From Actinomadura sp. 6K520 (lineage in GTDB: Bacteria; Actinomycetota; Actinomycetes; Streptosporangiales; Streptosporangiaceae), in NCBI RefSeq assembly GCF_004349245.1, contig NZ_SMLC01000063.1, positions 1 through 39,145 of the forward strand: a stretch of DNA of 39,145 bases, written 5' to 3'. Each line of letters begins with the position of its first letter. The stretch's first letter is position 1. Both the position numbers and the translations under genes were made by a program. Under the pieces are notes generated by a model. The model ran no database searches, was not told the DNA's origin, and saw nothing but the letters and a program-made list of their open reading frames with translations. Of the stretch, positions 31,944 through 39,145 are shown piece by piece.

Positions 31944-32803
31944 CCCGACTGTGCGGTGGACGTCGACGGCAGCCCCTTGTCCAGGACGATCGGCTCCGCC
32001 TTCGGCTCGCGGAACATCGCCCGGACGGGCACGACCGGAATGATCGGCGCCGCGGGAACGCCGGGCAGCCGGAACCCGGCGCGCACGCGGATCCGGGTCA
32101 GGTCGAGCAGGCACTGCAGCGAATGCCGCCGCACCGAGAACGTCGAGCCCGGCCGGTCGCGCCACACCACCGGGATCGCCGTGACGGACGCGCCCCGCCG
32201 AACGCAGTGGGAGAGGAGTTCGACGTCGAACGAGAAGCCCTCCGTGCGCAGGTCCGCCGCCGCCACGCGCGCCAGCGGCCCGTCGAAGAACTTGAACCCG
32301 CACTGGGTGTCGGCGATGCCGCCCACGAGATCGCGGACGGCACGGTTGAACGCGATGGCACCGAGCCGCCGCAGCGGCAGGGCGTATCCTTGGACGACCG
32401 ACCGACCGTGGCGCCTTGACCCGACCACGACCGGGCGGCCCTCGCGCAGCAGGACGATGGCTTCGTCCAGCGCGGCGAGGTCTGTTGCCATATCGGCGTC
32501 CATGAATCCTACATAGGGAGCGCGCGTCTCCAGCAGGCCCGCGCGGACCGCCGCTCCCTTGCCCCGGCGTTCGCAGCGCACCAGCCGCACCGGCACCGGC
32601 CCCTTCCAGGACCGGACGATCTCGTCGGTGCCGTCGGTGCTCGCGTTGTCGACGACGATGACCTCCGCGCGCACCTGGAGCCCGGCGAGCTTGTCGCAGA
32701 GCGCGCCGAGTCCCTCCGGAAGCCGGTCGGCCTCGTTGTAGGCGGGAACGACGATCTCCAGGAGGGCGGGGCCGCCTCGCCGGGTCCCCAGGGGCCTACC
32801 CAT
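31940..32803 (-). CDS. Glycosyltransferase family 2 (polyprenyl-/dolichyl-phosphate sugar synthase-like)
   Basis: 287 residues from ATG 32803; no strong ribosome-binding site is seen. GT-A fold: EIVVPAYNEADRLPEGL, VIVVDNASTDGTDEIV, GKGAAVRAGLLE, and the metal-binding GFMDADMATDL (DxD). It has the DTQCGFKFF and GFSFDVELL motifs of the DPM1/ALG5-like dolichyl-phosphate hexosyltransferase group. It probably transfers a hexose from a nucleotide sugar onto polyprenyl phosphate, giving a donor for membrane GT-C enzymes such as the one encoded just upstream. The C-terminal ~50 residues (LPGVPAAPIIPVVPV...) are an extension without recognised function. Second-to-last gene before GT4 and aftD, ATGA-coupled to GT4. 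Confidence 0.92.
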   Translation of the reverse strand: MGRPLGTRRGGPALLEIVVPAYNEADRLPEGLGALCDKLAGLQVRAEVIVVDNASTDGTDEIVRSWKGPVPVRLVRCERRGKGAAVRAGLLETRAPYVGFMDADMATDLAALDEAIVLLREGRPVVVGSRRHGRSVVQGYALPLRRLGAIAFNRAVRDLVGGIADTQCGFKFFDGPLARVAAADLRTEGFSFDVELLSHCVRRGASVTAIPVVWRDRPGSTFSVRRHSLQCLLDLTRIRVRAGFRLPGVPAAPIIPVVPVRAMFREPKAEPIVLDKGLPSTSTAQSG

Positions 32804-32839
32804 CAGGGCCTACGCGTGAGCATGTTATCGGGGCCTGCG

Positions 32840-32971
32840 TCAGCGAGAGCCGTAGTTGTACAGCGGCTTGATGACGGGGTCCTTCTGGGAGTTGTCCACG
32901 AGCTGGACCGTGCCGAACGACGCTCCGGCCGCGAGCAGAACGCCGACCACTGCGGCGATGGCGATGCGCAT
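32840..32971 (-). CDS. DUF2613-like 43-residue secreted/membrane microprotein
   Basis: 43 residues, start ATG 32971 with AAGGA upstream. An N-terminal hydrophobic stretch, IAIAAVVGVLLAAGASFGTV, could be a signal anchor; a short polar tail follows (QLVDNSQKDPVIKPLYNYGSR). It resembles DUF2613 proteins, of which Rv0236A lies beside aftD in Mycobacterium tuberculosis, so neighbourhood and length agree. It is too short for many gene callers. Its ATG shares one base with the upstream stop (TGATG), giving translational coupling to the GT-C-like gene. Likely a small membrane accessory of the arabinan machinery; this is inference. Confidence 0.8.
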   Translation of the reverse strand: MRIAIAAVVGVLLAAGASFGTVQLVDNSQKDPVIKPLYNYGSR

Positions 32972-34704
32972 CAGGGGGTCCTTCTACGAGGGGGAGTGCT
33001 GCGGGGTTTGATACTGCTGAGTAACTGAGGGCTCAGAGTAGTACCTGACGCCAGGAATGACCAGAAAACCACCAGATTCGCGATGACCCATCCCAGCACG
33101 ACCGGCACGACCGGGACACCGTCCCCCGGGCGCGCGGCGACCCCGTCGATCCGGTAGACGGCCAGGTCGGGGCCGCGCAGCACCTCGACGGCGGGTCCGG
33201 ACGGACGCTGCGACCCGATCTCGGCGTCGACCACGACGTACCGGATTCCCTCGGCACGCAACGTGGCCACGGGAGGGGCGCCGGTGCGGGCGGCCGGTGC
33301 CAGGCGTACGGCCCTCGGGTCCTCCGGCGCGACGGTGGTGGTCCCGGTGGCTGTCCCGACGCTGACGGCGTCGTCCACGACGACGCGGCGGTGCAGGTAG
33401 CGGGGCAGCGGGTCGAGGACGCGGCGCCCGCCGTTCCACGGGTAGCTCCGGTACGCCGCCCACGGCAGCACGAGCACGTCCCCCTCGGCCGGATCCGCGT
33501 GGATGATCTGCCTGGCCCGCGCCCAGTCGTCCGGGTACCGGACGGCCCGCAGCTCGCCCGCCGCGCCCCACGCCAGCGTCGGCAGCAGGATGACCGGCAC
33601 GGCCGCCGCGGCGGCGGCCACGCCCGGCAGCCGCGCCCCGGCGGCCCGGTCGGCGGCCGTCCCGAGCCCCACCGCGACCGCGACGGCCAGCGGCGCCACG
33701 TACTGCTGGCCGTCCCTGAAGACCGCGAACCCCGGCCAGAGACCGATGACCCACTCCAGGACCGGCGCCGCGACCGCCCCCAGCGCCGCCACCGCGAACC
33801 CGGCCACCGCCGCCGCGGCCAGGCCGCGCCGCCACCCGGGCTCCCGGCACCACTTCCAGTAGGCGGCGAGCGCCGCGACCACCACGGCCAGCCAGACCGT
33901 CGCGGTCACCGGCGCCCCGTAGCCGTCCGGCACCGTCTCGCCGTTCCACACGCCGCCGAGCAGGAACAGGCTCCCGAGCGTCCCGAACGGGGTGTCGGCC
34001 CGCGCGGCGAACAGGCCGACGGCCGTCCCGTCCCCCGGCACCCCCGCCGGGCGGAGCAGCCCCGGCACCAGCCACGGAAGGCTCAGCACCCCCGCGGCCG
34101 CCACGACCCGCGCCGCGCCGGCCGCCCGTTCCCGGACCCCGGCCCGCCCGCGGGCCACCACGGCCACGACCAGCGCCGTCAGGCCGGAGACGGCCAGCGC
34201 CGCGAACCCGCCGACGGCGGCCGGGAGCAGGGACCGCACGAGCCGCCGCCCCCCACCCGGGTCAGGCAGCCCCGCGGCGGCCGCGACCACCCACGGCAGG
34301 GCCGCGTAGCCGAGGAGGAGCGCCCACTGGCCGAGCAGGAGCCGTTCGGCGACGAACGGGTTCCACGCGTAGCAGACCCCGGCCGCCAGGCGCGGCAGGA
34401 GCCGGGTCGTCGGGACGAGCGACGCCGCCGCCGTGCACGCCATCACGAAGATCGCCAGCAGGACGAGCTTCTGCACCGCGTCCGCCGGGAGGACGGTGCC
34501 GAGCGCGGTCACGAACGCATCGCTCGGGACGTGCCGCGGCACGATCCCGGTCAGCCCGAACGTCAGGGCGGTGAACGCGGGGTCGGGCACGAACACCATG
34601 TCGTACGACAGCACGAACCCGGGCGCGAGCCCCGGCCCCAGCGCCGCGAGCCCGAGCCCCAGCCCGGTCAGCGCGGCCACCAGATGCCGTGCCCGCTCGT
34701 TCAA
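32971..34704 (-). CDS. GT-C-like multi-pass membrane protein
   Basis: 577 residues from ATG 34704. About a dozen hydrophobic segments fill residues 8-430. The first extracytoplasmic loop contains LAPGFVLSYDMVFVPDPAFT with Asp35 and Asp41, typical of GT-C transferases whose catalytic Asp sits in that loop. Later there is PFVAERLLLGQWALLLGYAALPW and a C-terminal soluble domain (RAEGIRYVVVDAEIGSQR) ahead of a final helix. These features recall uncharacterised actinobacterial membrane proteins encoded next to aftD. It should use a polyprenyl-phospho-sugar to modify an extracytoplasmic glycan. Its end overlaps the start of the microprotein gene by one base, and it leads the operon GT-C, microprotein, GT2, GT4, aftD. 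Confidence 0.88.
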   Translation of the reverse strand: MNERARHLVAALTGLGLGLAALGPGLAPGFVLSYDMVFVPDPAFTALTFGLTGIVPRHVPSDAFVTALGTVLPADAVQKLVLLAIFVMACTAAASLVPTTRLLPRLAAGVCYAWNPFVAERLLLGQWALLLGYAALPWVVAAAAGLPDPGGGRRLVRSLLPAAVGGFAALAVSGLTALVVAVVARGRAGVRERAAGAARVVAAAGVLSLPWLVPGLLRPAGVPGDGTAVGLFAARADTPFGTLGSLFLLGGVWNGETVPDGYGAPVTATVWLAVVVAALAAYWKWCREPGWRRGLAAAAVAGFAVAALGAVAAPVLEWVIGLWPGFAVFRDGQQYVAPLAVAVAVGLGTAADRAAGARLPGVAAAAAAVPVILLPTLAWGAAGELRAVRYPDDWARARQIIHADPAEGDVLVLPWAAYRSYPWNGGRRVLDPLPRYLHRRVVVDDAVSVGTATGTTTVAPEDPRAVRLAPAARTGAPPVATLRAEGIRYVVVDAEIGSQRPSGPAVEVLRGPDLAVYRIDGVAARPGDGVPVVPVVLGWVIANLVVFWSFLASGTTLSPQLLSSIKPRSTPPRRRTP

Positions 34705-34751
34705 CGTCCCCGCTCGTTCAAGCAGTCCGCCCCCTCATGCCCGCCAGGACG

Positions 34752-36893
34752 CTACCCCACCGGTTCCGGGTCGCGCGGCAGGCCGAGGATCCGCTCGCCG
34801 ATCACGTTGAGGTTCACCTCGGTGGTCCCGCCGCCGATGCTCATCGCGCGGGACGCGAGCAGGTAGCGGGTCCAGCGGGGGCGCAGCCCGTCCTTCCAGC
34901 CGCCGGTCAGGGCGCCCTCCTCGCCGAGGAGCGTGAACCCGAACTCGGTGACCTGCTGGCCGTGCTCCATCGCCACCAGCTTCCGCACGTTCGCCGTCGC
35001 GCCCGGGTCCGTGCCCGACAGCTGCTTCAGCGTGGCCCGCAGCCCGAGGAGGTTGAACGAGTGCGCGTCGCAGGCGAGCCGGCCGAGGCCGTCGCGAACG
35101 ACCGGGTCGTCGGCCAGGCCGAGCCCGGCGGCGAGGTCGAGCAGCTTTGGCAGGTCCCCGCCGAGCTGGAAGCTGCTCGTCAGGCCGACGCGCTCGTTCG
35201 CCAGGGTCGTGCGGGCGACGCGCCACCCGGCGTTGACGGGCCCGACGACGAGGTCGTCGGGGACGAACACGCCGTCCAGGAACACCTCGTTGAAGACGGC
35301 GTCGCCGGTGCACTCGCGCAGCGGCCGGATCTCGATGCCCGGCGACGCCATGTCCACCAGGAAGTACGTGATCCCGTCGTGTTTGGGTCGATCGGGGTCG
35401 GTGCGGGCGATGCAGATGCCCCACTGCGAGTCGCGGGCCAGCGACGTCCAGATCTTCTGCCCGCTGATGCTCCAGCCGCCCTCGACGCGCTCGGCGCGGG
35501 TCCGCAGCCCGGCCAGGTCGGAGCCCGCGCCCGGCTCGGAGAACAGCTGGCACCAGATGATCTCGCCGCGCAGCGTCGGCGGCAGGAACCGCTCCTGCTG
35601 CTCCGGCGTCCCGTACTGGACCAGCGACGGGACGACCCAGCCCGCGATCATCAGCGGCACCGGGCGCACCTTGGCGGCCTTCAGCTCCTGCTGGATGACG
35701 ATCTGCTCCAGCGGCGAGGCGTCCCGCCCCCACGGCTTCGGCAGGTGCGGGGTCACCCAGCCGCCCGCCGCCATCGCCGCGCGCTGCTCGAACGGGTCCA
35801 TCGCGGCCAGTTCCGCGACGCGGGCGCGGATCTCCTCGCGCACCGGCGCGGCGTCCTCCGGCAGATCGACGTTCATGGGGCGGCGCACTCCCGCGACGGC
35901 CAGGGCCGCCACGTCCGCGCGGTGCCCGCTCGCCCGGCCGAGGAGCGCGCGCAGGGTCAGGCCCCGCCGGTAGAGCAGGTGGGCGTCGTGCTCGTAGGTG
36001 TAGCCGATGCCGCCGTGCACCTGGATGTTGCCTTCCGCGCAGGTGACGGCCGCGTCCGCGGCCAGCGCCGCGGCGACGCCGACGGCGTAGGCACGCTGCT
36101 CCTGGGGCTCGTCCAGCGCGCGCGCCGCGTCCCACACGGCCGCCCTGGCGCGCTCAAGAGCGATGAGCATGCGGGCGCACTTGTGCTTGATGCCCTGGAA
36201 CTGCCCGATGGGACGGCCGAACTGCTCGCGGATCTTGGCGTAGGCCACCGCGTCGTCCAGGGCACGTCCGGCCACACCGCACGCTTCGGCGCCCAGCAGG
36301 ACGACGGCGAGCGCCTGCACGTCGGCGCCCTCAAGGAAGCGTTCGTCCGGGACGGTCGCGCCGTCGACCGTGACGGATCCGACAGGGCGGGTGATGTCCA
36401 GGGACTCCAGCGAACCGACGACGACCTCGTCCCGCTCAAGGACGACCCAGCGTTCGCCCACTGGAAGCAGGAACAGGTCGGCCAGCGGCGCGCCCAGCAC
36501 GGGCTGCACCGTCCCGGAAACGCTGGAGCCGTCCACGTCAAGGCTTCCGGACAACCCCACCGCGGCCGTACGGGACCCGTCCGCCAAACCCGGCAGCAGC
36601 TTCGCGTCCCCGCAGGCGTGCAGCACCGCGGACGCCAGCACGGTCGGCGCGTACGGCCCCGGGGCGAGGACGCGGCCGAGTTCCTCCAGCGCGACGGCCT
36701 GCTCAAGGAGCCCGAAGCCCTGTCCGCCGGCGTCCTCCGGCAGGTGCAGGCCCGGCAGCCCCTGCGCGGCGAGCGCCGGCCAGAAACCGGCGGCGTCCCC
36801 CGCGCGGACGGCCTGCGCCGTGATGTTCCGCTCGGCGAACCCGCGCACCGAAGCCGCCAGTGCCTCGTGCTCCTCCGTCAGCCCGATCGCCAT
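34752..36893 (-). CDS. Fused two-domain acyl-CoA dehydrogenase, FadE34-like
   Basis: 713 residues from ATG 36893, with GGAGAGG upstream. Two acyl-CoA dehydrogenase domains stand in tandem: domain 1 (about 1-350; LTEEHEALAASVRGFAERNI, AYAKIREQFGRPIGQFQGIKHKCARM, NIQVHGGIGYTYEHDAHLLYRR) and domain 2 (about 375-713; WCQLFSEPGAGSDLAGL, WTSLARDSQWG, LLASRAMSIGGGTTEVN, NVIGERILGLPRDPEPVG). Length and fusion match FadE34/ChsE3 (Rv3573c, 711 residues), which dehydrogenates the CoA ester of a steroid C24 side chain. FAD binds at the domain interface. It is not adjacent to the fadD/ltp operon. Only a KstR half-site (GTTCTA on the minus strand, near 36928) is seen upstream. Confidence 0.92.
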   Translation of the reverse strand: MAIGLTEEHEALAASVRGFAERNITAQAVRAGDAAGFWPALAAQGLPGLHLPEDAGGQGFGLLEQAVALEELGRVLAPGPYAPTVLASAVLHACGDAKLLPGLADGSRTAAVGLSGSLDVDGSSVSGTVQPVLGAPLADLFLLPVGERWVVLERDEVVVGSLESLDITRPVGSVTVDGATVPDERFLEGADVQALAVVLLGAEACGVAGRALDDAVAYAKIREQFGRPIGQFQGIKHKCARMLIALERARAAVWDAARALDEPQEQRAYAVGVAAALAADAAVTCAEGNIQVHGGIGYTYEHDAHLLYRRGLTLRALLGRASGHRADVAALAVAGVRRPMNVDLPEDAAPVREEIRARVAELAAMDPFEQRAAMAAGGWVTPHLPKPWGRDASPLEQIVIQQELKAAKVRPVPLMIAGWVVPSLVQYGTPEQQERFLPPTLRGEIIWCQLFSEPGAGSDLAGLRTRAERVEGGWSISGQKIWTSLARDSQWGICIARTDPDRPKHDGITYFLVDMASPGIEIRPLRECTGDAVFNEVFLDGVFVPDDLVVGPVNAGWRVARTTLANERVGLTSSFQLGGDLPKLLDLAAGLGLADDPVVRDGLGRLACDAHSFNLLGLRATLKQLSGTDPGATANVRKLVAMEHGQQVTEFGFTLLGEEGALTGGWKDGLRPRWTRYLLASRAMSIGGGTTEVNLNVIGERILGLPRDPEPVG

Positions 36894-36927
36894 GGTCCCA
36901 CCTCTCCTAGAAGTGGCCACAGCCTAT

Positions 36928-36941
36928 TAGAACGGCATTCG
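36928..36941 (-). promoter_or_regulatory. KstR-like half-site upstream of the FadE34-like gene
   Basis: TAGAACGGCATTCG contains one good half (TAGAAC) of the operator found at 4594 and 22869; the other half is poor. It lies 35 bp before the ATG. Confidence 0.25.
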
Positions 36942-36946
36942 GTCTG

Positions 36947-38194
36947 TCAGGGCGCGAGCTTCAGGCGGGAGAAGAACGTGTTGACGTCCGGCCACATCTG
37001 CTTGTGCGTGTTCGGCATCGACGCGAACACCACGGCGGGCGTCTTGCGGCCGGTGTCGATCACGGCCGTGGCGACGACCTCACCGGTCGCCCGCACCCCG
37101 TCGCGCTGGTAGGTCAGGTACGAGGCGATCAGCCAGCCCTGCCGCCCGCCCACGTTCAGGGCCTGCGACGCCAGCGGCTTCGTCTCGTGCGGGAACGCGT
37201 AGTACTGCGCCTCGTACCCCTGCGCGACCACGGCGGTGGCGTTCTTGACGCTCTCCGGCCCCTGGTAGGCGCCCTGCATGCTCGGGTGCAGTGTGCCGGT
37301 GAGCAGCTGGCCGTACCAGAGCTGCCCGCCCCGTTTCTCCGTCACCAGGATCTGCTGCCCGGACCAGCCCGGCGTGCCCAGCCCGTTCTGCTTGGTGGGC
37401 ACCTTCCACGGGGCGGCCATCCGCGGGTACGACAGCCCCGAATGGGCGTCCGCGACCTGCCCGCCCACCCGGCTCGGCCTGCCGCCGAACGCCGCGAGCG
37501 GCTTGTCGGGCGGCAGTTCCGCCTGCGGCGCCTCGGACTGCTCCGCCGTCCGGCCCGCGTTGCCCTCCGGCTCCGCCGGCTCGCCGCCGCCGCCCTTCAG
37601 GAAGTACACGGCCCCGGCCGCGACCAGCGCGAGGACCAGCAGCCCGATCCCGCCGAACAGCACCAGCCGGGAGCGCCCGCCGCCACCGTCCAGGACGTCG
37701 CGGTCGCGCGACGGACCCGGCGTGCCGCCGAGCTTGGCGTCGGCGGACGCCTCGTCCGCCATCCACTCCGGCATCTGCCAGTTGCCGCTGCTCGGCTTGC
37801 CCGGCTTGGCGGGCTGGCCGGCCCCGGTGGGGACCGCGGGGGCGTACCGCTCGTCGCCCCGCTCGTCGTCGGCGCCCTCGTCGAACAGGTCGCCCTCCCA
37901 CTGCGGCGACTCGGCCTCCGGCGCGGGCGCCACCCGGACGTCCTCGGCCTCCGGCTCGCCGGACGACGGGCCCGGCTCCTCGACCTTGCCCCAGACGTCG
38001 TGCGACCGCCCGCCCTCACCGGAACCGGGGGCGGACCCGGACGCCGGCATGAACCCGCCGGGCACCTTGGGCTCGGCGAAGGCCGCCTGCGGACCGGTCT
38101 CGTCGCCGGCCTGCGGCTCCTCGCGGGACCCGTCCCGCGGCTCGCCCTCGCTCATATCGGTCCAGCGCACACCGCGCTCCCCCTGATCGGACAT
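36947..38194 (-). CDS. Hypothetical one-TM protein with extracytoplasmic domain
   Basis: 415 residues from ATG 38194; an in-frame ATG at 38155 is an alternative and neither has a clear ribosome-binding site. The first ~175 residues are acidic, Pro/Gly-rich and probably disordered in the cytoplasm. A single transmembrane helix (LVLFGGIGLLVLALVAAGAVYFL, about 177-199) is followed by a Gly/Glu/Pro linker and a C-terminal folded domain of about 160 residues (WKVPTKQNGLGTPGWSGQQILVTEKRGG ... NTHKQMWPDVNTFFSRLKL). Such layouts are common in actinobacterial proteins of unknown role near EI24. No family is recognised. Its stop lies 54 bp before the FadE34-like start. Confidence 0.85.
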   Translation of the reverse strand: MSDQGERGVRWTDMSEGEPRDGSREEPQAGDETGPQAAFAEPKVPGGFMPASGSAPGSGEGGRSHDVWGKVEEPGPSSGEPEAEDVRVAPAPEAESPQWEGDLFDEGADDERGDERYAPAVPTGAGQPAKPGKPSSGNWQMPEWMADEASADAKLGGTPGPSRDRDVLDGGGGRSRLVLFGGIGLLVLALVAAGAVYFLKGGGGEPAEPEGNAGRTAEQSEAPQAELPPDKPLAAFGGRPSRVGGQVADAHSGLSYPRMAAPWKVPTKQNGLGTPGWSGQQILVTEKRGGQLWYGQLLTGTLHPSMQGAYQGPESVKNATAVVAQGYEAQYYAFPHETKPLASQALNVGGRQGWLIASYLTYQRDGVRATGEVVATAVIDTGRKTPAVVFASMPNTHKQMWPDVNTFFSRLKLAP

Positions 38195-38269
38195 GCGGCA
38201 CACGTTACGCGATGATCAGCGCTTGAATCCCGACCTGTAATCACGCTCTGGACACATCTTCCTATCGCC

Positions 38270-39127
38270 TCAGTGATACGCAGCGGGCCCACCGTCACCC
38301 GGTGTGACCAGCCTCTCCTCGGCCTCCGGGCCGCCCGCCAGCCGCTCCCTGACCATCAGCGTCGCGCCCGCCACCGCACCCGGCATCGCGAGCACCGCGC
38401 CCAGCGGAATGAGAAACACCACAACGGTCGCGGCACCGAACCCGAGCACCAGCGCGCGGTCGGCCCTCATCCGCGCGAACCGCTCCTTGCGCAGAATTCC
38501 GCGCCGCTCCAGCGCCACCGACGACAACTCACCCGCCAGGAAGTATCCCGACACCAGCCCCGCGACCACGGGCACGACCGTCTGCCCGATCAGGGGCAGG
38601 AACCCGCACACGAAGAACACCACGGCGAACCCCAGCGCGACGGCCGCGAGGATGAGCGTGTCCTTGACCGCCCGCCCGATCGAGACCATCAGCGGCACCT
38701 CGGGGTCCGGCGGCGCCCCGCCCTGCGACTCCTCGACCCGCACCGCGATCGCCTCGTAGAACGGGTCCCCGACCAGCAGCGTCACCGCGGTGAACGTGAT
38801 CAGCGCGAGGAACAGCGCGGAGCCGAAGATCGCGATCCCGGCGACCACCCGCGCCGACGTCCGCGCCGCGTCCGACCACCCGTCCGCGAACCCCGTCACC
38901 CACCCGGCCAGCCCGTCGACCTGGAACGCCAGGAAGACCAGCGCCGCCCCGTACACGGCCAGCACGATCAGCGCGGGAATCAGCCCGAACAGCCACTGCG
39001 CCGGACGCCGCGCCACCCACCCGAGCCCGCGCAGCAGATACCCGACACCACTGAAAAGGTCCTTGAACCCGGACCGCTCGCCGGCAACCCCACGCGACGG
39101 CCCCACCGGCCCCACCACTCCACTCAC
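38270..39127 (-). CDS. EI24 domain-containing membrane protein
   Basis: 285 residues from GTG 39127. The EI24/CysZ-like fold has an N-terminal amphipathic GFKDLFSGVGYLLRGLGWVARRP, then four or five membrane helices (LFGLIPALIVLAVYGAALVFLAFQV; IFGSALFLALITFTAVTLLVGDPFYEAI; LILAAVALGFAVVFFVCGFLPLIG; LVSGYFLAGE; ALVLGFGAATVVVFLIPLGAVLAMPGAVAGATL, each partly shown). CysZ homologues import sulfate; EI24-type actinobacterial members are mostly uncharacterised. A TAGGGT -10 box ends 8 nt before the GTG, so the mRNA is probably leaderless. The first gene of the leftward run that continues with the one-TM protein (75 bp apart). Confidence 0.9.
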   Translation of the reverse strand: MSGVVGPVGPSRGVAGERSGFKDLFSGVGYLLRGLGWVARRPAQWLFGLIPALIVLAVYGAALVFLAFQVDGLAGWVTGFADGWSDAARTSARVVAGIAIFGSALFLALITFTAVTLLVGDPFYEAIAVRVEESQGGAPPDPEVPLMVSIGRAVKDTLILAAVALGFAVVFFVCGFLPLIGQTVVPVVAGLVSGYFLAGELSSVALERRGILRKERFARMRADRALVLGFGAATVVVFLIPLGAVLAMPGAVAGATLMVRERLAGGPEAEERLVTPGDGGPAAYH

Positions 39128-39135
39128 GCCGCCAA

Positions 39136-39141
39136 ACCCTA
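39136..39141 (-). promoter_or_regulatory. -10 box of the EI24 gene, leaderless transcript
   Basis: Minus-strand TAGGGT (39141-39136), overlapping TATAGG, ends 8 nt before GTG 39127. Transcription would start at or next to the start codon. The -35 lies outside the window. Confidence 0.45.
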
Positions 39142-39145
39142 TAGC

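Noticed and set aside
1..39145. tRNA, rRNA, CRISPR, IS ends, attachment sites
   Set aside because: Looked for on both strands; no tRNA-like cloverleaf, spaced repeats, transposase or integrase frame was seen.

Overview
The window is about 39 kb of very GC-rich DNA. It has dense coding, GTG starts, stop/start overlaps (GTGA, ATGA, TGATG, TAATG) and hairpin terminators without U-tracts. The proteins are typical of Actinomycetota: F420-type LLM oxidoreductases, PASTA-less Ser/Thr kinases, EI24, PspC, DUF3068, AftD/DUF2613 and Mycobacterium-style steroid beta-oxidation enzymes. I infer a filamentous actinomycete, possibly Actinomadura/Thermomonosporaceae-like, but the rank is uncertain. I see no rRNA, tRNA, CRISPR, IS element or phage gene.

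Layout. (1) 1-2628: the N-terminal 876 codons of a large UPF1/Dna2-like SF1 helicase homologue whose P-loop region appears to be lost. (2) 2.8-4.5 kb: small housekeeping-type genes (PspC, HAD phosphatase, metallo-beta-lactamase fold). (3) 4.6-22.8 kb: a lipid/steroid-type catabolic island. It holds an APH-like kinase with a DUF7064-like partner, an LLM oxidoreductase plus SDR, a DUF35-thiolase pair, and a tightly overlapping minus-strand run: FadD4-like ligase, double DUF35 protein, Ltp4-like and Ltp3-like thiolase-fold proteins, FadD19-like ligase. An EchA19-like hydratase runs divergently from it, followed by a nitronate-monooxygenase-type flavoprotein. A Ser/Thr kinase and a MarR regulator with tandem operators sit inside the island. 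(4) 23-34.7 kb: a cell-envelope locus with a DUF3068 (PorA-like) protein, a methyltransferase coupled to an acyltransferase-3, the giant arabinofuranosyltransferase AftD, two soluble glycosyltransferases, a 43-residue DUF2613-like microprotein and a GT-C-like membrane protein. (5) 34.7-39.1 kb: a fused FadE34-like acyl-CoA dehydrogenase, a one-TM hypothetical protein and EI24.

How it fits together. The gene families of part 3 plus the FadE34-like enzyme are those used by mycobacteria and rhodococci to activate and shorten sterol or bile-acid side chains: CoA ligase, dehydrogenase, hydratase, then thiolase or aldolase with DUF35. Sites fitting the KstR palindrome TNNAACNNGTTNNA stand upstream of the APH-like operon and the flavin oxidoreductase. 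Two degenerate versions lie between the FadD4-like and EchA19-like genes. This suggests a regulon run from a repressor encoded elsewhere. No ring-degrading genes (kstD, hsaC, kshA) are in the window, so the substrate is an inference: a side chain of a sterol, bile acid or other polycyclic isoprenoid.

Most noteworthy: the apparently P-loop-less helicase, the KstR-type sites, the MarR tandem operator, a perfect 16-bp palindrome between divergent fadD and ech genes, the half-degenerate DUF35 duplication, and the 188-bp antisense overlap of aftD with an acyltransferase.
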